Assembly (NCBI GenBank): GCA_013350335.1
Contig: CM023535.1
Coordinates: 26,008,617-26,072,616, forward strand
Direction of reading: 5' to 3'
Length of the DNA stretch: 64,000 nt
Source of the DNA: Chimonanthus salicifolius
Taxonomy: Eukaryota > Streptophyta > Magnoliopsida > Laurales > Calycanthaceae
Of the stretch, positions 47,941 to 59,243 are shown one piece after another. How positions within the stretch are numbered: position 1 is the stretch's first letter; each line of letters starts with the position of its first letter. The notes under the pieces are model-generated. The model was not told the origin of the DNA and made no database searches. It saw only the letters and a list, made by a program, of their open reading frames with translations. The translations under genes were made by a program, and so were the position numbers.

Positions 47941-49256
47941 ATGTCGAGATACAACACCCATTCGAATGGGGGAGGTCGTGGCAACGGCGATGCCTGTGCG
48001 ACTAGGGTTCCTCTAGCAAGGGACCAGTGGTTCAGGATGGACTGGAGAGTTCGGCAGAGACGTCAGCTTTGAGACCTAGACCTGTGCAGGAGCCCATCAA
48101 TCAAGGACAGCTGATGGAGATGTTGACTGGAATGGTGACCAACTTTGAGAGAGCCATGGAGAGGACGATGGAGAGAACTATACAGACCTTGGTGGAGCGT
48201 CAGGCAGCACCTCTGCCTCCGCCTCCACCTCCACCTCCACCCCCTCCACCACCATCTCCGCCACCACCTCCACCTGGCGAGGTCTACCACGAGACTAGGG
48301 AGATGGTTGCACTGAGGGAGTTTAAGCGCCATTGCCCCTGTGTGTTCAAAAGAGGACCTAACCCAATTGCAGCAGAGGATTGGATCGATGAGACCGGCAA
48401 TCTCCTAGATACGCTGGCCGTCAGGGAGGGAGACCTACGGGTGACCTTGGCCTCACATCACCTCACGGGAGGGGCAGCCCGTTGGTGGACCCAGGGGCCC
48501 CTCCAAGCCACAGCCTTGAGGGATTGGGACATCTTTCGCTAAGTGTTTATGGCTAAGTATTTTCCATCAGTAGTCAAGGAAGATAAGAGCATTGAGTTCG
48601 CCAACCTAATACAGGGTGATGACACAGTTATTCAGTATGAAGCCAAGTTCTCTGAGTTGTGCCGCATCGCGACTGATCTGTTGAAAGCACGCCATTTTGA
48701 GCAGGGCCTTCACCCAGTAGTCGCCCATGTGGTGGTTACTGTGAGGAGCACTACCTATGCTGAAGTGGTGCAGAGGGCAATCTTGGCAGAGAGCACCGCC
48801 CTTTGGAGCAGCGGGATGGTTTATCAGCCGACATCGATTTTTGCCCCTAGGCAGAGCAGAGGTTTTGATAAAAAGAGGAAGAGGCCACCCATCCACTCAA
48901 GTCAAAGGTTACATTTAAGTCCACCTCAGCAGGTTCAGACTGTGCCAGTGTCAGGTGGCCAACCCAGACAGTATGTGTGCTTCCACTGTCAGCAGGCAGG
49001 CCACACCAAGAGGGATTGTCCTCAGCTTCAAGGACAAGTTCAGGGCCAAGCTCGGGGCCTTCAGTGCTACACTTGTGGTGGGGCAGGGCATTTCGCCAAA
49101 GATTGTCCTCAGGGCAGAGGTCAGGCCGTAGCGGTGGTACCCCAGCGAGCGATCATGCCACCCCCCACCCATGTGCAGGTCATGCTCGGTGCCCCCACGG
49201 GCCAGGGTGCAGCACTCCTCAGAGAGGCAGAGGTCGTGGCAAACTTGGATCAGTGA
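47941..49256 (+). pseudogene. gag: gag of the Tekay-like element
   Basis: Gag forms the particle and binds RNA. The ATG at 47941 opens a Gly/Arg-rich start. The frame shifts near 48050 to the main gag frame, which has a Met/Glu helix (MERTMERTIQTL), a long proline run (48214-48277), and the gag core: AEDWIDETGNLLDTL, then LTGGAARWW, then a TAA (48540-48542) within the conserved FR.VFMAKYFP stretch. The frame continues unchanged to 49256. Two CCHC zinc knuckles follow: CFHCQQAGHTKRDC (48978-49019) and CYTCGGAGHFAKDC (49065-49106). Length and domain order fit gypsy chromovirus gag. One frameshift and one stop make it non-functional. Confidence 0.9.
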
Positions 49257-49312
49257 CCCGTGGCAAAGCTTACGCCATCACCCAGTAGGCAGAGGAGTAC
49301 GCACCACCGGCA

Positions 49313-49640
49313 GTGATGCAGGGTATGTTAGTCCTTCAGGGTGCGTGGTGTATAGTTTTATTTGATTCTGGTGCTTCACACTCCTTTATTGCCTTGAGTT
49401 TTGTTGTTAGTTCTGGTTTAGTGGTAGAACTAGCAAGGGCCCCTATCTCTGTCAGTACACCGTTGGAGGTGACAGAAGTCGTAGATCAGATTTGTCGGTC
49501 GTGTGCTTTGACCATTGGTGTAGTGTTGGAGTTTGATCTGTGGGTCTTGGAGATGTCAATTTTGACGTCATCTTGGGGATGGACGAGTTGTCCTTCCATC
49601 AGGTCACCTTGGACTGTTATCATAGGCGAGTAGCGGGTCG
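49313..49640 (+). pseudogene. Aspartic protease of the Tekay-like element
   Basis: The protease cleaves the gag-pol polyprotein. DSGASHSF (49364-49387) is the catalytic motif. The frame then reads ISVSTPLEV and CRSCALTIG. Near 49540 the reading shifts: the following region encodes a DVILGMDEL-type segment only in the neighbouring frame. The last open stretch ends at 49633. Confidence 0.85.
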
Positions 49641-49706
49641 TACACTCACCAGTGATGTGTTCATTGAGAAACTTAGCCCAGCCTTCAGTCTGAAAGTGGA
49701 GGAGTT

Positions 49707-50414
49707 GTGCAGTTTGTAGCGAGTTTGAGTTGGGAAGGTTCAGGGCCAGCAGGTGTCGAGATGCCTCGCGTGGTTCGAGAGTTTCCAGACGTTTTTCCAA
49801 AAACGTTCCCTGGTTTACCACCACGCCGAGGGGTGGAGTTTGTTATTGACCTGCTACCCGGTACATCACCCATCACCATCACTCCTTATCGGAGGGCACT
49901 AGCAGAGACTTTGGAATTGGAGAGACAGGTCAGGGAGCTAGAGACCCTTGGCTTCATTCGGCATAGCACTTCATCTTGGGGTGCACCGGCATTGTTTGCC
50001 AAGAAAAAAGATGACTCCATGAGACTGTGCATCGACTATCGGCAATTGAATAGAGTTACAGTGAAGAACAAGTATCCTTTGCCAAGAATCGATGATCTGT
50101 TTGACTAGTTGAGAGGGTCTAAATGCTTCTCCAAGATAGACCTTCGTTCAGGTTACCATCAAGTGCGGGTACGGGAGTGTGATATTGAGAAGACTGCTTT
50201 CTGCACCCGTTTTGGACTCTTTGAGTTCGTGGTGATGCCTTTTGGGGTGACTAATGCCACGGCGACGTTCATGGCCCTAATGAACAGGATTTTCAGGCCG
50301 TATCTATATCGGTTTGTAGTGGTGTTTATCGATGACATCTTGATATATTCAGCATCAGAAGAGCACCATGAGCAACATCTGAAGACCGTGCTCCGAGTCT
50401 TGAGGGACGATGTG
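49707..50414 (+). pseudogene. pol: Reverse transcriptase, N-terminal two thirds
   Basis: Copies element RNA into DNA. The leader reads [16 protein letters not shown] and PYRRALAE, then [23 protein letters not shown] and [14 protein letters not shown] (50106-50108) follows where Q is usual. The frame then continues with [20 protein letters not shown] and the active-site FIDD (50325-50336, in [12 protein letters not shown]), i.e. the YADD equivalent. Homology stops near 50414 at LRVLRD. The thumb, connection and the whole RNase H domain are missing, and the next sequence belongs to the pre-integrase region. Confidence 0.92.
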
Positions 50415-50439
50415 GCCAGTGGCAATGGACCTTTTGGAT

Positions 50440-51240
50440 AGTCTATTAGATGAGATGGTGGTTTGACCTTTCAAGGCAGGTTTTTTGTACCCTTATCGGG
50501 GCAGCGTCGCGATGAGGTATTACGACACTTTCACCACTCTAGGTTCACCATACATCCAAGTCGTACAAAGATGTACACACGACTTGCATCAACAGTTCTG
50601 GTGGAGGAGTATGAAGAGAGCAGTAGCCGAGTTTGTGACCCACTGTTTGACTTGTCAGCAATTCAAAGTAGAACACCTGAGACCCACAGGCAAGTTGCAA
50701 CCTCTTCCGGTTCCCGATTGGAAGTGGGACCACATCACTATGGACTTCGTGGCTGGTTTACCGAAGTCTCCTTGGAGACATAATGCAGTGTGGGTCATAA
50801 TGGATGGATTGACTAAGTCGGCCCGTTTTATTGGTATAAAGACAACTGATTCTCTCGAAACTTTGAGTCAGATATATTTGACGGACATTGTCAGACTACA
50901 TGGTGTGCCAAAGTCAATTGTTTCAGATTGGGACCCGAGGTTTGTCTCTCAGTTCTGACAGAGGTTGCAGCAAGAGTTGGGTACGTAGTTATGTTTTAGT
51001 ACAGCTTTCCACCCCTAGACAGATGGTCAATCAGAGCGGACCATTCAGATCTTAGAGGATATGCTTCGAGTTTGTGTTTTGGACTATGGCGGTGGCTGGG
51101 AAAACCACTTACATTTGGTTGAGTTTGTTTACAACAACAGTTATCAGTCCAGTATCAAGATGGCACCACATGAGGCCTTGTATGGCAGGCCGTGCAGATC
51201 ACCCTTGTGTTAAGCAGAGACTAGTGGTACAGTGATGTCA
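50440..51240 (+). pseudogene. pol: Integrase, zinc-binding and catalytic domains
   Basis: Joins the DNA copy to the chromosome. LTFQGRFFVP begins just after the deletion. The zinc-binding region is split by a frameshift near 50575 (HPSRTKMY in one frame, FWWRSMKRAVAEF then CLTCQQFK in the next). The catalytic core has DHITMDFVAGLP (first Asp), VSDWDPRF (second Asp, W for the usual R) and [10 protein letters not shown] (Glu). Stops at 50956, near 50986 and near 51018 interrupt it. The usual end [13 protein letters not shown] is present near 51170-51208. Confidence 0.9.
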
Positions 51241-51800
51241 GGACTAGAAATGATACGGGAGACTACTGAGCAGGTGAGACAGATCAGGCAAAGGTTGTTG
51301 ACTGCCCAGAGTCGACAAAAGAGTTACGCCGATTGTCGGAGGAGGGCGCTTGAGTTTATTTTTGGAGACCGCGTCTTCCTTCGGGTTTCGCCCGTGATGG
51401 GATTCAGAGGTTTCAGTGGTGAGGGAAGTTGTCGCCTCATTACGTTGGTCCGTTTGAAGTGATAGAGAGGATCGGGGAAGTGGCTTATAGATTTGCACTT
51501 CCTCCGAGTCTTGCCCGAGTGCATAACGTCTTCCATGTTTCAATGCTTCGGAAGTATCACCAAGATCCATCGCACGTGATTAACTTAGAAGATGTGGAAA
51601 TCAATGAGGATGTTACCCATGAGGAAGGACAGTGCGGATCGAGGGTTCTAGAAAGCAGAGGCTTCGTGGCAAGACCATCCGCTTGATTTTAGTGGTTTGG
51701 CGACACAAAGGCAGGGAGACTCTTATTTAGGAAAATGAGGTAACAATGCGGAAACAATTTCCAGCCTTATTTGAGACTAGAGGTATGAGTTCAGTTTGAA
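51241..51800 (+). pseudogene. pol: Integrase C terminus with chromodomain-like tail
   Basis: SRQKSYADCRRR and FGDRVFLRVSP are followed by a frameshift near 51425 into SPHYVGPFEV, YRFALPPSL and FHVSMLRKYH, the end of gypsy integrase. A further shift near 51660 gives LVVWRHKGRE and then MRKQFPALF, which resembles the W-R and M..(Y/F)P.LF ends of the chromodomain that guides chromoviruses to heterochromatin. The chromodomain is too broken to be sure. Confidence 0.75.
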
Positions 51801-51815
51801 ATTCGGGGACGAATT

Positions 51816-51834
51816 TCTTTAAAGGAGGTAGTGT
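51816..51834 (+). promoter_or_regulatory. Polypurine tract region
   Basis: TTTAAAGGAGGTAGTGT abuts the 3' LTR, following the GGGGACGAATTTC block. Confidence 0.75.
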
Positions 51835-54293
51835 TGTAATGACCGGTCTCGAATTTTCTACTTTTCGAAGAGATTTTCGGATCTCTGAGTTGCTTTAGGG
51901 ACCTTGGTAACAATGAAGAGAGTGTGGGCGCCATAGTGGGCCCGGTTTACCTGTTTTCTAGTTCGGGAACTCGAAGGGCATTTTGGTAATTTTATGATTA
52001 TTACGTATTTGTCATGAAAAATTATTCAAAAGTCACACGTTTTCTCACCCGAGATCTTTCGGATTCTTTCTTCGAGTTTTTCTTTCTCTTCTCAAAAAAA
52101 AAAAGGGCTAAAACTCTAAACTCTAATCGCTTTAAGCTTACCCTTTCGCGACACTGTAGCCGTTCACGCTGCAGTGCCACCGCTCCCCCAAACTACAGTT
52201 ATTTTCCTCTTCTCCTTCCTCCCGACTGGCGGCCTTCTTCTTCTTCTTCTTCCTCTTCGTCCGACACCGGTAAGCTTCTCCTTCCCCCTCGCTCTCTCTC
52301 TCTCTCGGTTTTCTCCTTCTTCCCCTTCTCTACCTCGACCGGTTCCCCCTTATTTTTCCCCCTATTTTCTCTTCCCTTTTCTTCGATTTTTTTTCGATAT
52401 TTCTCCCGATTTTCCCCTATTCTTCCCTTCCCTTTCTCGGTTTTCTCTGCCGCTCGATTTTCCCTTTTTCTTTCTTCTTCCTTTCCTTCTTTTCCCTGAT
52501 TTTCCTTGTTTTTCCCTTCTTTTCCCTTTTTTCCCCTTTTCCTGGATTTTTCTTGGTTTTTCTCCCCTTCTCTCTGACTCAGCCGAGTTGCTGAGTCACT
52601 TGGCCGAGTGCCGAGTCGACTCAGTCAGGATTTCTTTTGTTCTGAGTCAACCCGACCCAGGCTTAGTCTAGCCCGACCTGGCCCAGACCCGACCCGACCC
52701 AAGCTTGGTCCGGCCCGACCTGGCCCAGACCCGACCCGGTCCAGCCCAACCAGGCCCAGACTTGATCCGGCCCACGTCTGGCAGGCTCAATCCACCTTGG
52801 CCCAGTTTCCAGACCCAACCCTTTTCAAAGCCCATTTTCAAGCCCGACCCATTTTCAGACCTTGCTCAGTTCGGCACGACCCAGTTTTTAGGCCCGTTTT
52901 CTCCCCGTCCTCCTTTTGAACCGTTTTGTCTTAATTACTCATCCGTTCTTCGTTCTTTCTACAAATTGAACTCCCTTCAACCCAACAAGTCGCTTACTCG
53001 CTTTGGACTTTCGACTCCACACACGCAGTGAGGGGACTTATCACTGTTTTAGCAATCATTCGCATTATTAACCTATAACCTTGGACATCGAGTGACCTGA
53101 ATGGGACCCTTTCGTTTATTAAGCCACTCGGTAAGGGAACCATTAAAATGAATATGTGGCAAGGGATCCGTTCTGATTGAATGAATGGTTATTGATTGCT
53201 TGAAAGTTGTTGAAAATATGTTTGTGTTTAATCATAACACATATATGATATTATGATGAATGAGACAAGTGTAGATGGATGTTGAAAGCAATAGTTGGAA
53301 GATGTTGTGATGCATTATGTGTTTACGCATAAGATGCAAATGTAATCGCATGTTGGATATAGAAGTATGAGTCTAAGCACTGCTATGTGTTGTTGACCGC
53401 ATGATGAGGCATGTTGTTGATATTAATGTCATGTTAGAACATGTTTGTGTTGTCATACATGATCATGATACCATGTGCATGCATGGGAGGTTTTGTTTAT
53501 CTGTGTATATTCATGATGATGAGATGAGTTTGGTGGTTGGGAGGACTTCCCTGTTACATTCCGGTGGTCGAGACCCCCATAAGGGATGTGGGTCTCCTCA
53601 TTGTGTTTCGGCGGTCGAGGTGCCTGCCCTAGAGTTTGGTTCCCTCGGGCATAGTCGAGGTGGTTTCCAACATGACTCGTGTGGGTGAGGTAGTTGTGTA
53701 TTCTTTAGTCTCCCGATGATACTGGTAGGGAGACCGGGGTTCGTTGGAGGACTTGATGTGGACTATGGAGATGATTTCTTGGATTTGGTTAATGGAATAT
53801 CGGTTAATAGAATAGTTGAGTATCGTAGGCATGGATGTTTTATTCACTTGTGATATTGACTGCCCCTTTCATATGTGATCTATAACTACCTTGTTAATAT
53901 GTGATATGTTCTTTTGCTGGGCTGTTTTGCTCACCCCTTACCTTTCAGGTGCCTCGATCGCAGAGGGGCCAGGCGGGCCCCTTGAACAAGTACCTGGAGA
54001 GGAGTAGTAGAGAATAGAAGCCTATGTTTGTGATATATTTGATATTTGAGAACTTTAGTCACATGGACTCAATCATATGTTTGTTTGGATGACTGTATAA
54101 CTACTTGATTAGTTTACATTTGTAGTTCGCTGTATTTATTATAGATTTGAACTTATGGGTTCTTGGACGGGACGTAGTTACCCCGTTTTTAAAAAAAAAA
54201 AAAATTGTTCCTACTTTTGTACTCGATACCTGTCTTTTGTGACTTCTGAGATTTTTCGGTGATAACGCGCCCGTAACGGGACGAGGCGTTACA
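51835..54293 (+). repeat. 3' LTR of the Tekay-like element
   Basis: 2459 bp from TGTAATGACCGG to ACGAGGCGTTACA. It contains a CT-rich segment (52270-52570), the GACCC/GGCCC array and a stretch (53401-53688) whose ORF recurs at 46769-47056 only because both lie in LTRs. Confidence 0.93.
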
Positions 54294-55091
54294 CCACTAG
54301 TATGAGTTCTCACTCCTTAGAGTAGATTGGTGTAACAGGATAATGATTTAGAATAAAGAACCATATTGAAACGGAGGTGTCGACTATGGGACTTGGTCCT
54401 GTAGGGTTGCTGTTGAGGAGTATAACCCCTCATATGCTACGCGTTGTAAGATGCTTTTACGGCTGTTGTTGGTTGTCGTCGAGTGAGGTAGACTTGATAC
54501 GCTTGACGTACATCTCGCACTTCGTAAGACGAGAGCCCTACGTCTTGCCAGGGATTGTGATGTTATTTGACTGCCTGCTCCGTAGATGTATCCTTTTGTG
54601 GGTTTGTGTTCCCACTGATGACTTTGATAGTATGACAGTATTGCATAGCATTATTTATATTCTATTTCATAAATTATTATGTGGGTGCGTGAGTGTGTAG
54701 TATGCATATATTTCCTCAATGAGTATTGTTTGTACTCACGTTTTTGCATTTACAGGTAATATTTCAGGAGTTGGGTCCGAGAGACCAAGAGGACGAGCTT
54801 AGTCACTAATATGCTGCTTTATACGCACCACATGATTAATTAATTATTTAATTTTAATATGATTGTGTTAGTTTCAGTTTCATGTATTGATGAACCGCAT
54901 GTAATAACTTTGAGTAGTATTGATGACATTTATGTTGAATAATTTATACCCTTTTGAGGTATTAATGGTGCCTGAGTTTATTTATGACTTCGATGTTTGA
55001 GTTGTGAACACACGTGTGTTTCCCACATATGATATTTGAAAAAAAAAAATATTTTTCAGGTCACATGCCTATTTTAGGTCAGGGCGTGACA
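54294..55091 (+). mobile_element. 3' part of another gypsy LTR
   Basis: Ends TTTTAGGTCAGGGCGTGACA at 55091. It has the gtactcacgtttttgcatttacaggtaa block and an A tract near 55030, laid out like the tails of the other LTRs. The left part may be the 43.8-44.4 kb segment, displaced by the Tekay-like insertion. The ORF at 54377-54700 has no domain. Confidence 0.6.
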
Positions 55092-56339
55092 GTTAGGAGA
55101 GGGTTTCCCTCCTTTCCCAACAAAAATGGGATTTGAGTGAGTGGGGTCTCGGTCCCATGGGCCTACACGAATTTTGGATTTTGAGTTGCATTTTTTTCAA
55201 AACTCGCTTAAAATGGCTCTCAAAATAGGGGGTTTTAATATGGATACTTCACTTTTGATTTATTTAATTTAAATAATAAAAACCAAGGAGAAAAATGGGT
55301 TAAGTTAAGAAAATTCGAGGATTTTAAATTGGGTTTTCAAAATACCTCTTTTGAAAACTCTAAAAATTTCATTAAATTATTTAACAAAACCTTGGTCTAA
55401 AAATAATATTTTTGTCAAAAATAAATACTCAAAATAATTTTAAAATATTATTTTCAAAATCGAGAAATCCCAAGAAAAAATCGAACACAAAACATTTTGT
55501 GATTTTTCTACATTTTTCATATGTATCTAATTGAGGAGTGTGTATCACTTTAGGGGATCTAATGGTGCAAATTCTAAATTTTTGTGTGATTTCTCAAACA
55601 TTTTTCTTAGAAAATAACCATCTCTTAGGCCCACAGTTCTCCCTAAAATCTCGAAATATCAGATCATTACATTAAACACCAAGAATGCCCCCATTTAAAT
55701 TTTTTGCCTTAAGCTTCAGCTTGTGTTGAGACAGCCCTGAATTTAGTATATCTATGATGGCCTTCATTAAGTAGAGGATGATAGGGAAACTCCCAACATT
55801 GTACGTAAAGAGGGGAAAAATCGCCACAATGAGGAGAACTTATTGGACGTGAATGAAGAGAGTGGGACAAAATATCGAAGTGATTTTATTACACTTTTCA
55901 TATTACTTATATAAATGGCAGAAATACCTTCTACAATAGCCCATAACGAAAAGAAGAATGCATTTTTCTGCTACAAAATAAACAAATTTTTAAGTGGGTA
56001 GGAGAGAAAGGGTTTGACTGAAGCATGGTAAGGCTCACATAATGAAGAATTGAAGATAATACAGAACTTAAGAGAAATTCCTCCTACCAATTCTTTTACA
56101 AAATAGCCCATAAGTTTTTTTCATGCGATATCCTTCGTATTGCTTGTTTAAACAAAATTTGACAGTGGTATGAATAAATTTTGTATCGAGGTTAGATGCT
56201 CATCTTTCGAAGGCACAATAGCAAAGGAATGTAATTCGATCTAAGTTAGGTCAAGTTTATAGTAACTCACTTTAAATAAAAATATTTAAATTTTTATTAT
56301 CAAATATTATTTTCTCATCTATTATATTCTTATTTACTC
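55092..56339. other. Non-coding, unclassified
   Basis: AT-rich. Could be interior of the gypsy element whose PBS/LTR junction is at 57598-57617. No motif recognised. Confidence 0.3.
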
Positions 56340-57140
56340 CCTCGATCTAGATATTTAAAGGTCTTTCTCTTATCCTACGTTGTATAAATTTTATATATAA
56401 TTTGGTTTCAATCATTAATTTTTTTTTTCATCTATTGAGATTATATTTAACGTTACTCTAATATAGTCATTTCTAATTTTATCATTTAATGTAACCTCAC
56501 TCATCCAATTCAACATGCACTTATAAATTACTTGTATTTTTTCTACATTTTTCATTGTCCAATATTAAGCTCCATGCAGCCTCGCTAGTCTCATTATTAT
56601 ATTATAGGACCGATCATTCTTTTAGTCTAAGTGATGCTCTCTTATCACATACAATTTCACTAGATTGCCTATGTTTCACTCACCCTTTACTCATTCTACT
56701 AGCTATAACCAATTTGGATCATTCACCTATCCTTTATAATTGAATCCAATTATCTAAATCTATTGCAATATCGTATTAAGCGATTATCAATTTTAATTGC
56801 TGTTTCCTCCTTATTCTCAATATGACTGAAGATACATTCTCTGTATTCTGCAATTGTCCTACTAATTAAATTACTCATCTCTAAAGTTTTCATCCATAAT
56901 TACAATACATTATTTTGCCAACTTCTTGTTTTACTAGTAAGTATAATATCACATGCAAACATCATGGAATTTCATCTTGGATGCTGTTAAAGTATCCATA
57001 ACTAAGACAAATAAGTAACAGGCCAATCACAACCCTAGATAGAGTGCCACTTCAATGGAAAACTCTTTTTTTCATCCACATTGTTCTTATCTTTGTTATG
57101 ACCTTATTTTACATATCTTGTGTAATTTTTACATACTTAA
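56340..57140 (-). pseudogene. Relic of an RTE-type LINE reverse transcriptase
   Basis: Read on the minus strand across frames, the order matches the C-terminal half of plant RTE reverse transcriptase. VKITQDMY lies near 57110-57135 (family: IKDMY). A decayed FSIEVAL...YLFVLVMDTLT follows near 56970-57060 (family: GLHQGSALSPYLFALVMDELT-like). SIQDEIP and MFACDIILT lie near 56930-56970, the active-site FADD being FACD. Then come a thumb-like stretch with EYRECIFS and RFR near 56770-56860, CDKRASLRLKE near 56640, and IQRRIRERP near 56370. Numerous stops and frame changes show an old dead copy. No 3' tail or TSD was identified. Confidence 0.68.
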
Positions 57141-57597
57141 TAGGGAAAGTACATCATAAGTACATTACAAGTAATGTTCATACTAATAACCCAATAGTAT
57201 TGAAAGTCCATTACTCTAAGGAAATCCATCTTGTTTCACCGAGCCCTTTTAGGCTTTATCAATCTCAAGCCTTTGACTCATACTCCGTAAGAGGTCGTCA
57301 CTTTCAAAAACTTGTTTCACATATCTACTTGATACTGAAATTACACCACTTACCCAAGATGAAAGGATTTACTGTCAATTCAACTCATCTTCTCTCATTA
57401 ATGATAAGAAATTACCACTTCTAAACACTAGATTCTAAGTATCACCTTGATAATAAATTCATACATCTCAGCCAAACAAAGAGGTTCAACCTCACCTTGA
57501 CCTAGGGTTCTACCTTCCTATTTCCAAAATGAAGGGAATGAATCTCAAGTTAATCAATCAATTTATTTCCTCCCATACACACAGTCCGAGATTTGAA

Positions 57598-57616
57598 CCA
57601 TACTCTAATACCAAGT
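57598..57616 (-). promoter_or_regulatory. Primer-binding site of a minus-strand gypsy element
   Basis: On the minus strand TGGTATTAGAGTATGG follows the LTR end by three bases, resembling the initiator-Met site TGGTATCAGAGC. Confidence 0.7.
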
Positions 57617-57845
57617 TGTAACACCCTACCCGATGGTGGGTCCAAAATGCTACTAATTTTTTTTATAATATTCTATTCTCTAATCATCTAACATCATAAC
57701 TGGCTGGATCTTCAAGTTCGCCTACAAGCCCATTATAGAAAATGGCGTACGTGTTTTTCATACGTTGACTCAAACATGTACCATATATCTACCCATACAC
57801 AACATATATCATATAAACAAATATTTTCATAAATATGACCAAACA
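57617..57845 (-). mobile_element. 3' end of a gypsy LTR, fragment
   Basis: TGTAACACCCTACCCG at 57617 and the acatgtaccatatatctacccata segment near 57772 match 24519-24650, and the latter part matches 1-100. With the adjacent PBS, this is the end of a 5' LTR. Similarity stops near 57845. Confidence 0.72.
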
Positions 57846-57999
57846 TTAGAGGAAGAAATAGAAGTGAGAGAACGACTACTGCGATTAGGGTTAATAAAGG
57901 GGTGAATGGGAAGGGAAGGGAAGGGTAGGGGTGAAGAAAGAGAAGTGAGAGGCTACCATGTAGGGTTCGAGAATTAGAGAATTAGGGTTAGAATTACTT

Positions 58000-58230
58000 T
58001 TATAGTTAATTAGAAATTTGGGTCGGGTTTTTCCGGGTCAGGTCTTCTCGAACCGAGTCGGGTCGGGTTGAAACTTAAATTCCTCCGCCCAACTCGACCC
58101 GAATTTCAGTCGGGTTTTATTTTTTTTAACTCAACCTGACCTGAATTTACAATTTTTATAACCCAGCCCACACTATTTTCTGGTTGGGTCAGTCAAGTTA
58201 GGCCAAAACCCAACCCAAGTTTCACCCCTA
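58000..58230. mobile_element. Second GGGTC-rich hAT-like MITE, ends eroded
   Basis: The right end read inward is TAGGGGTGAAACTTGGGTTG, like the MITE at 37031. The interior has the same GGGTCGGGTT/AACCCGACCC content. The left end is uncertain. Confidence 0.5.
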
Positions 58231-58299
58231 CTTATTTTCTTTCTCAGTTCTCGTTCATGCTGGCTGGCCTTAATTCTCTTTCTTTTCTTTTGTTCATTT

Positions 58300-58405
58300 T
58301 TTCCCATTTTGGCTTGGGGCTTTGCTCCAGTCGTTTGGATTTTCTTCCCATTCTGGCCTGGGCTTTGCTCCAGTCGTTTGGATTTTCTTCCCATTCTGGC
58401 CTATT
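58300..58405. repeat. 45 bp tandem repeat, about 2.4 copies
   Basis: The unit runs ttcttcccattctggcctgg then gctttgctccagtcgtttgga, with the first copy slightly diverged. Confidence 0.85.
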
Positions 58406-59172
58406 TTGCTTAAACCATGAATGTGTGGGTCCACACGAGGCCAAGTCAGATGATAACTCAACTTTTGTGGGCTTTCTTAATGGATCTCTATTAAGCTTTG
58501 GTCTGTGAATCCCGAAAGCCCGAGATGTTTCTAATTGGACTAAAGGCCCAAACTGACAAAAATGGCCTCCATTGGATCGTGCCTGCGGGCTTCACTTTCC
58601 TTCGTCAATCCGTTGGTGAAATTGGAGAGCTAATTCTTCTGCCCGGTCCAGTTGGATTGGACCATCTTCCTCGCAGCTCGAGTCAAATTCGATGCTTGCA
58701 TCATTGACCCAACCCATTTGGTGAAAAAGTGATAAACGGGTAGATGTATTTTTTAACTAATTTTGCCCTTTTTGTGATCTAAATTCTTCCACCTCACCAA
58801 ATTCCATCTTAAAGTCTGTTTTTCTTCTTTTTTTCTATTTTTCAAACGTGCCTCTTTTATTTGTCAACGTGGAAGCAAATCACAAATGTTCAAAAAGCGA
58901 ATGATCAAATTCATTTGATGGACATGAGACATATACAAAATTGCTTATGAGCCTCGTGTATGTTTGAGGAAAATTAAACTTGAGACCTCTAGTCTATTCC
59001 TAGTTGCTTAAGACAATCGAACTATACTCATGTATTAGATAAATATATAGGTTAACTCGTCCGATAAATGGATAAACAATAAAATTGAGAGATATTCTTC
59101 ATTCAATGAGAGCCAATTTATTGAGTACATTAATAGATATCAAAGGATAACCCATGTTCCAAATTATCTAAT

Positions 59173-59243
<71 letters not shown>

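Larger units (their letters stand above)
45510..54293 (+). mobile_element. Tekay-like Ty3/gypsy element, defective
   Basis: In order: 5' LTR (truncated at its own 5' end), initiator-Met PBS, gag, protease, reverse transcriptase, integrase, chromodomain-like tail, ATTCGGGGACGAATTTCTTTAAAGGAGG tract (split: ATTCGGGGACGAATTTC and TTTAAAGGAGG), 3' LTR. That last tract and the MLRKY integrase end are typical of the Tekay/Del clade. The RNase H region is deleted and there are many stops and shifts. No TSD can be checked because the left end is lost; the right flank is CCACT. Confidence 0.9.

Noticed and set aside
48063..48332. Arg/Trp-rich minus ORF
   Set aside because: Shadow of the polyproline part of gag.
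54377..54700. 107-codon ORF rich in Cys and Arg
   Set aside because: Lies in the LTR tail 54294-55091; no domain.
57044..57424. 126-codon plus ORF with hydrophobic start resembling a membrane segment
   Set aside because: Overlaps the minus-strand LINE relic; AT-rich and without family motifs.
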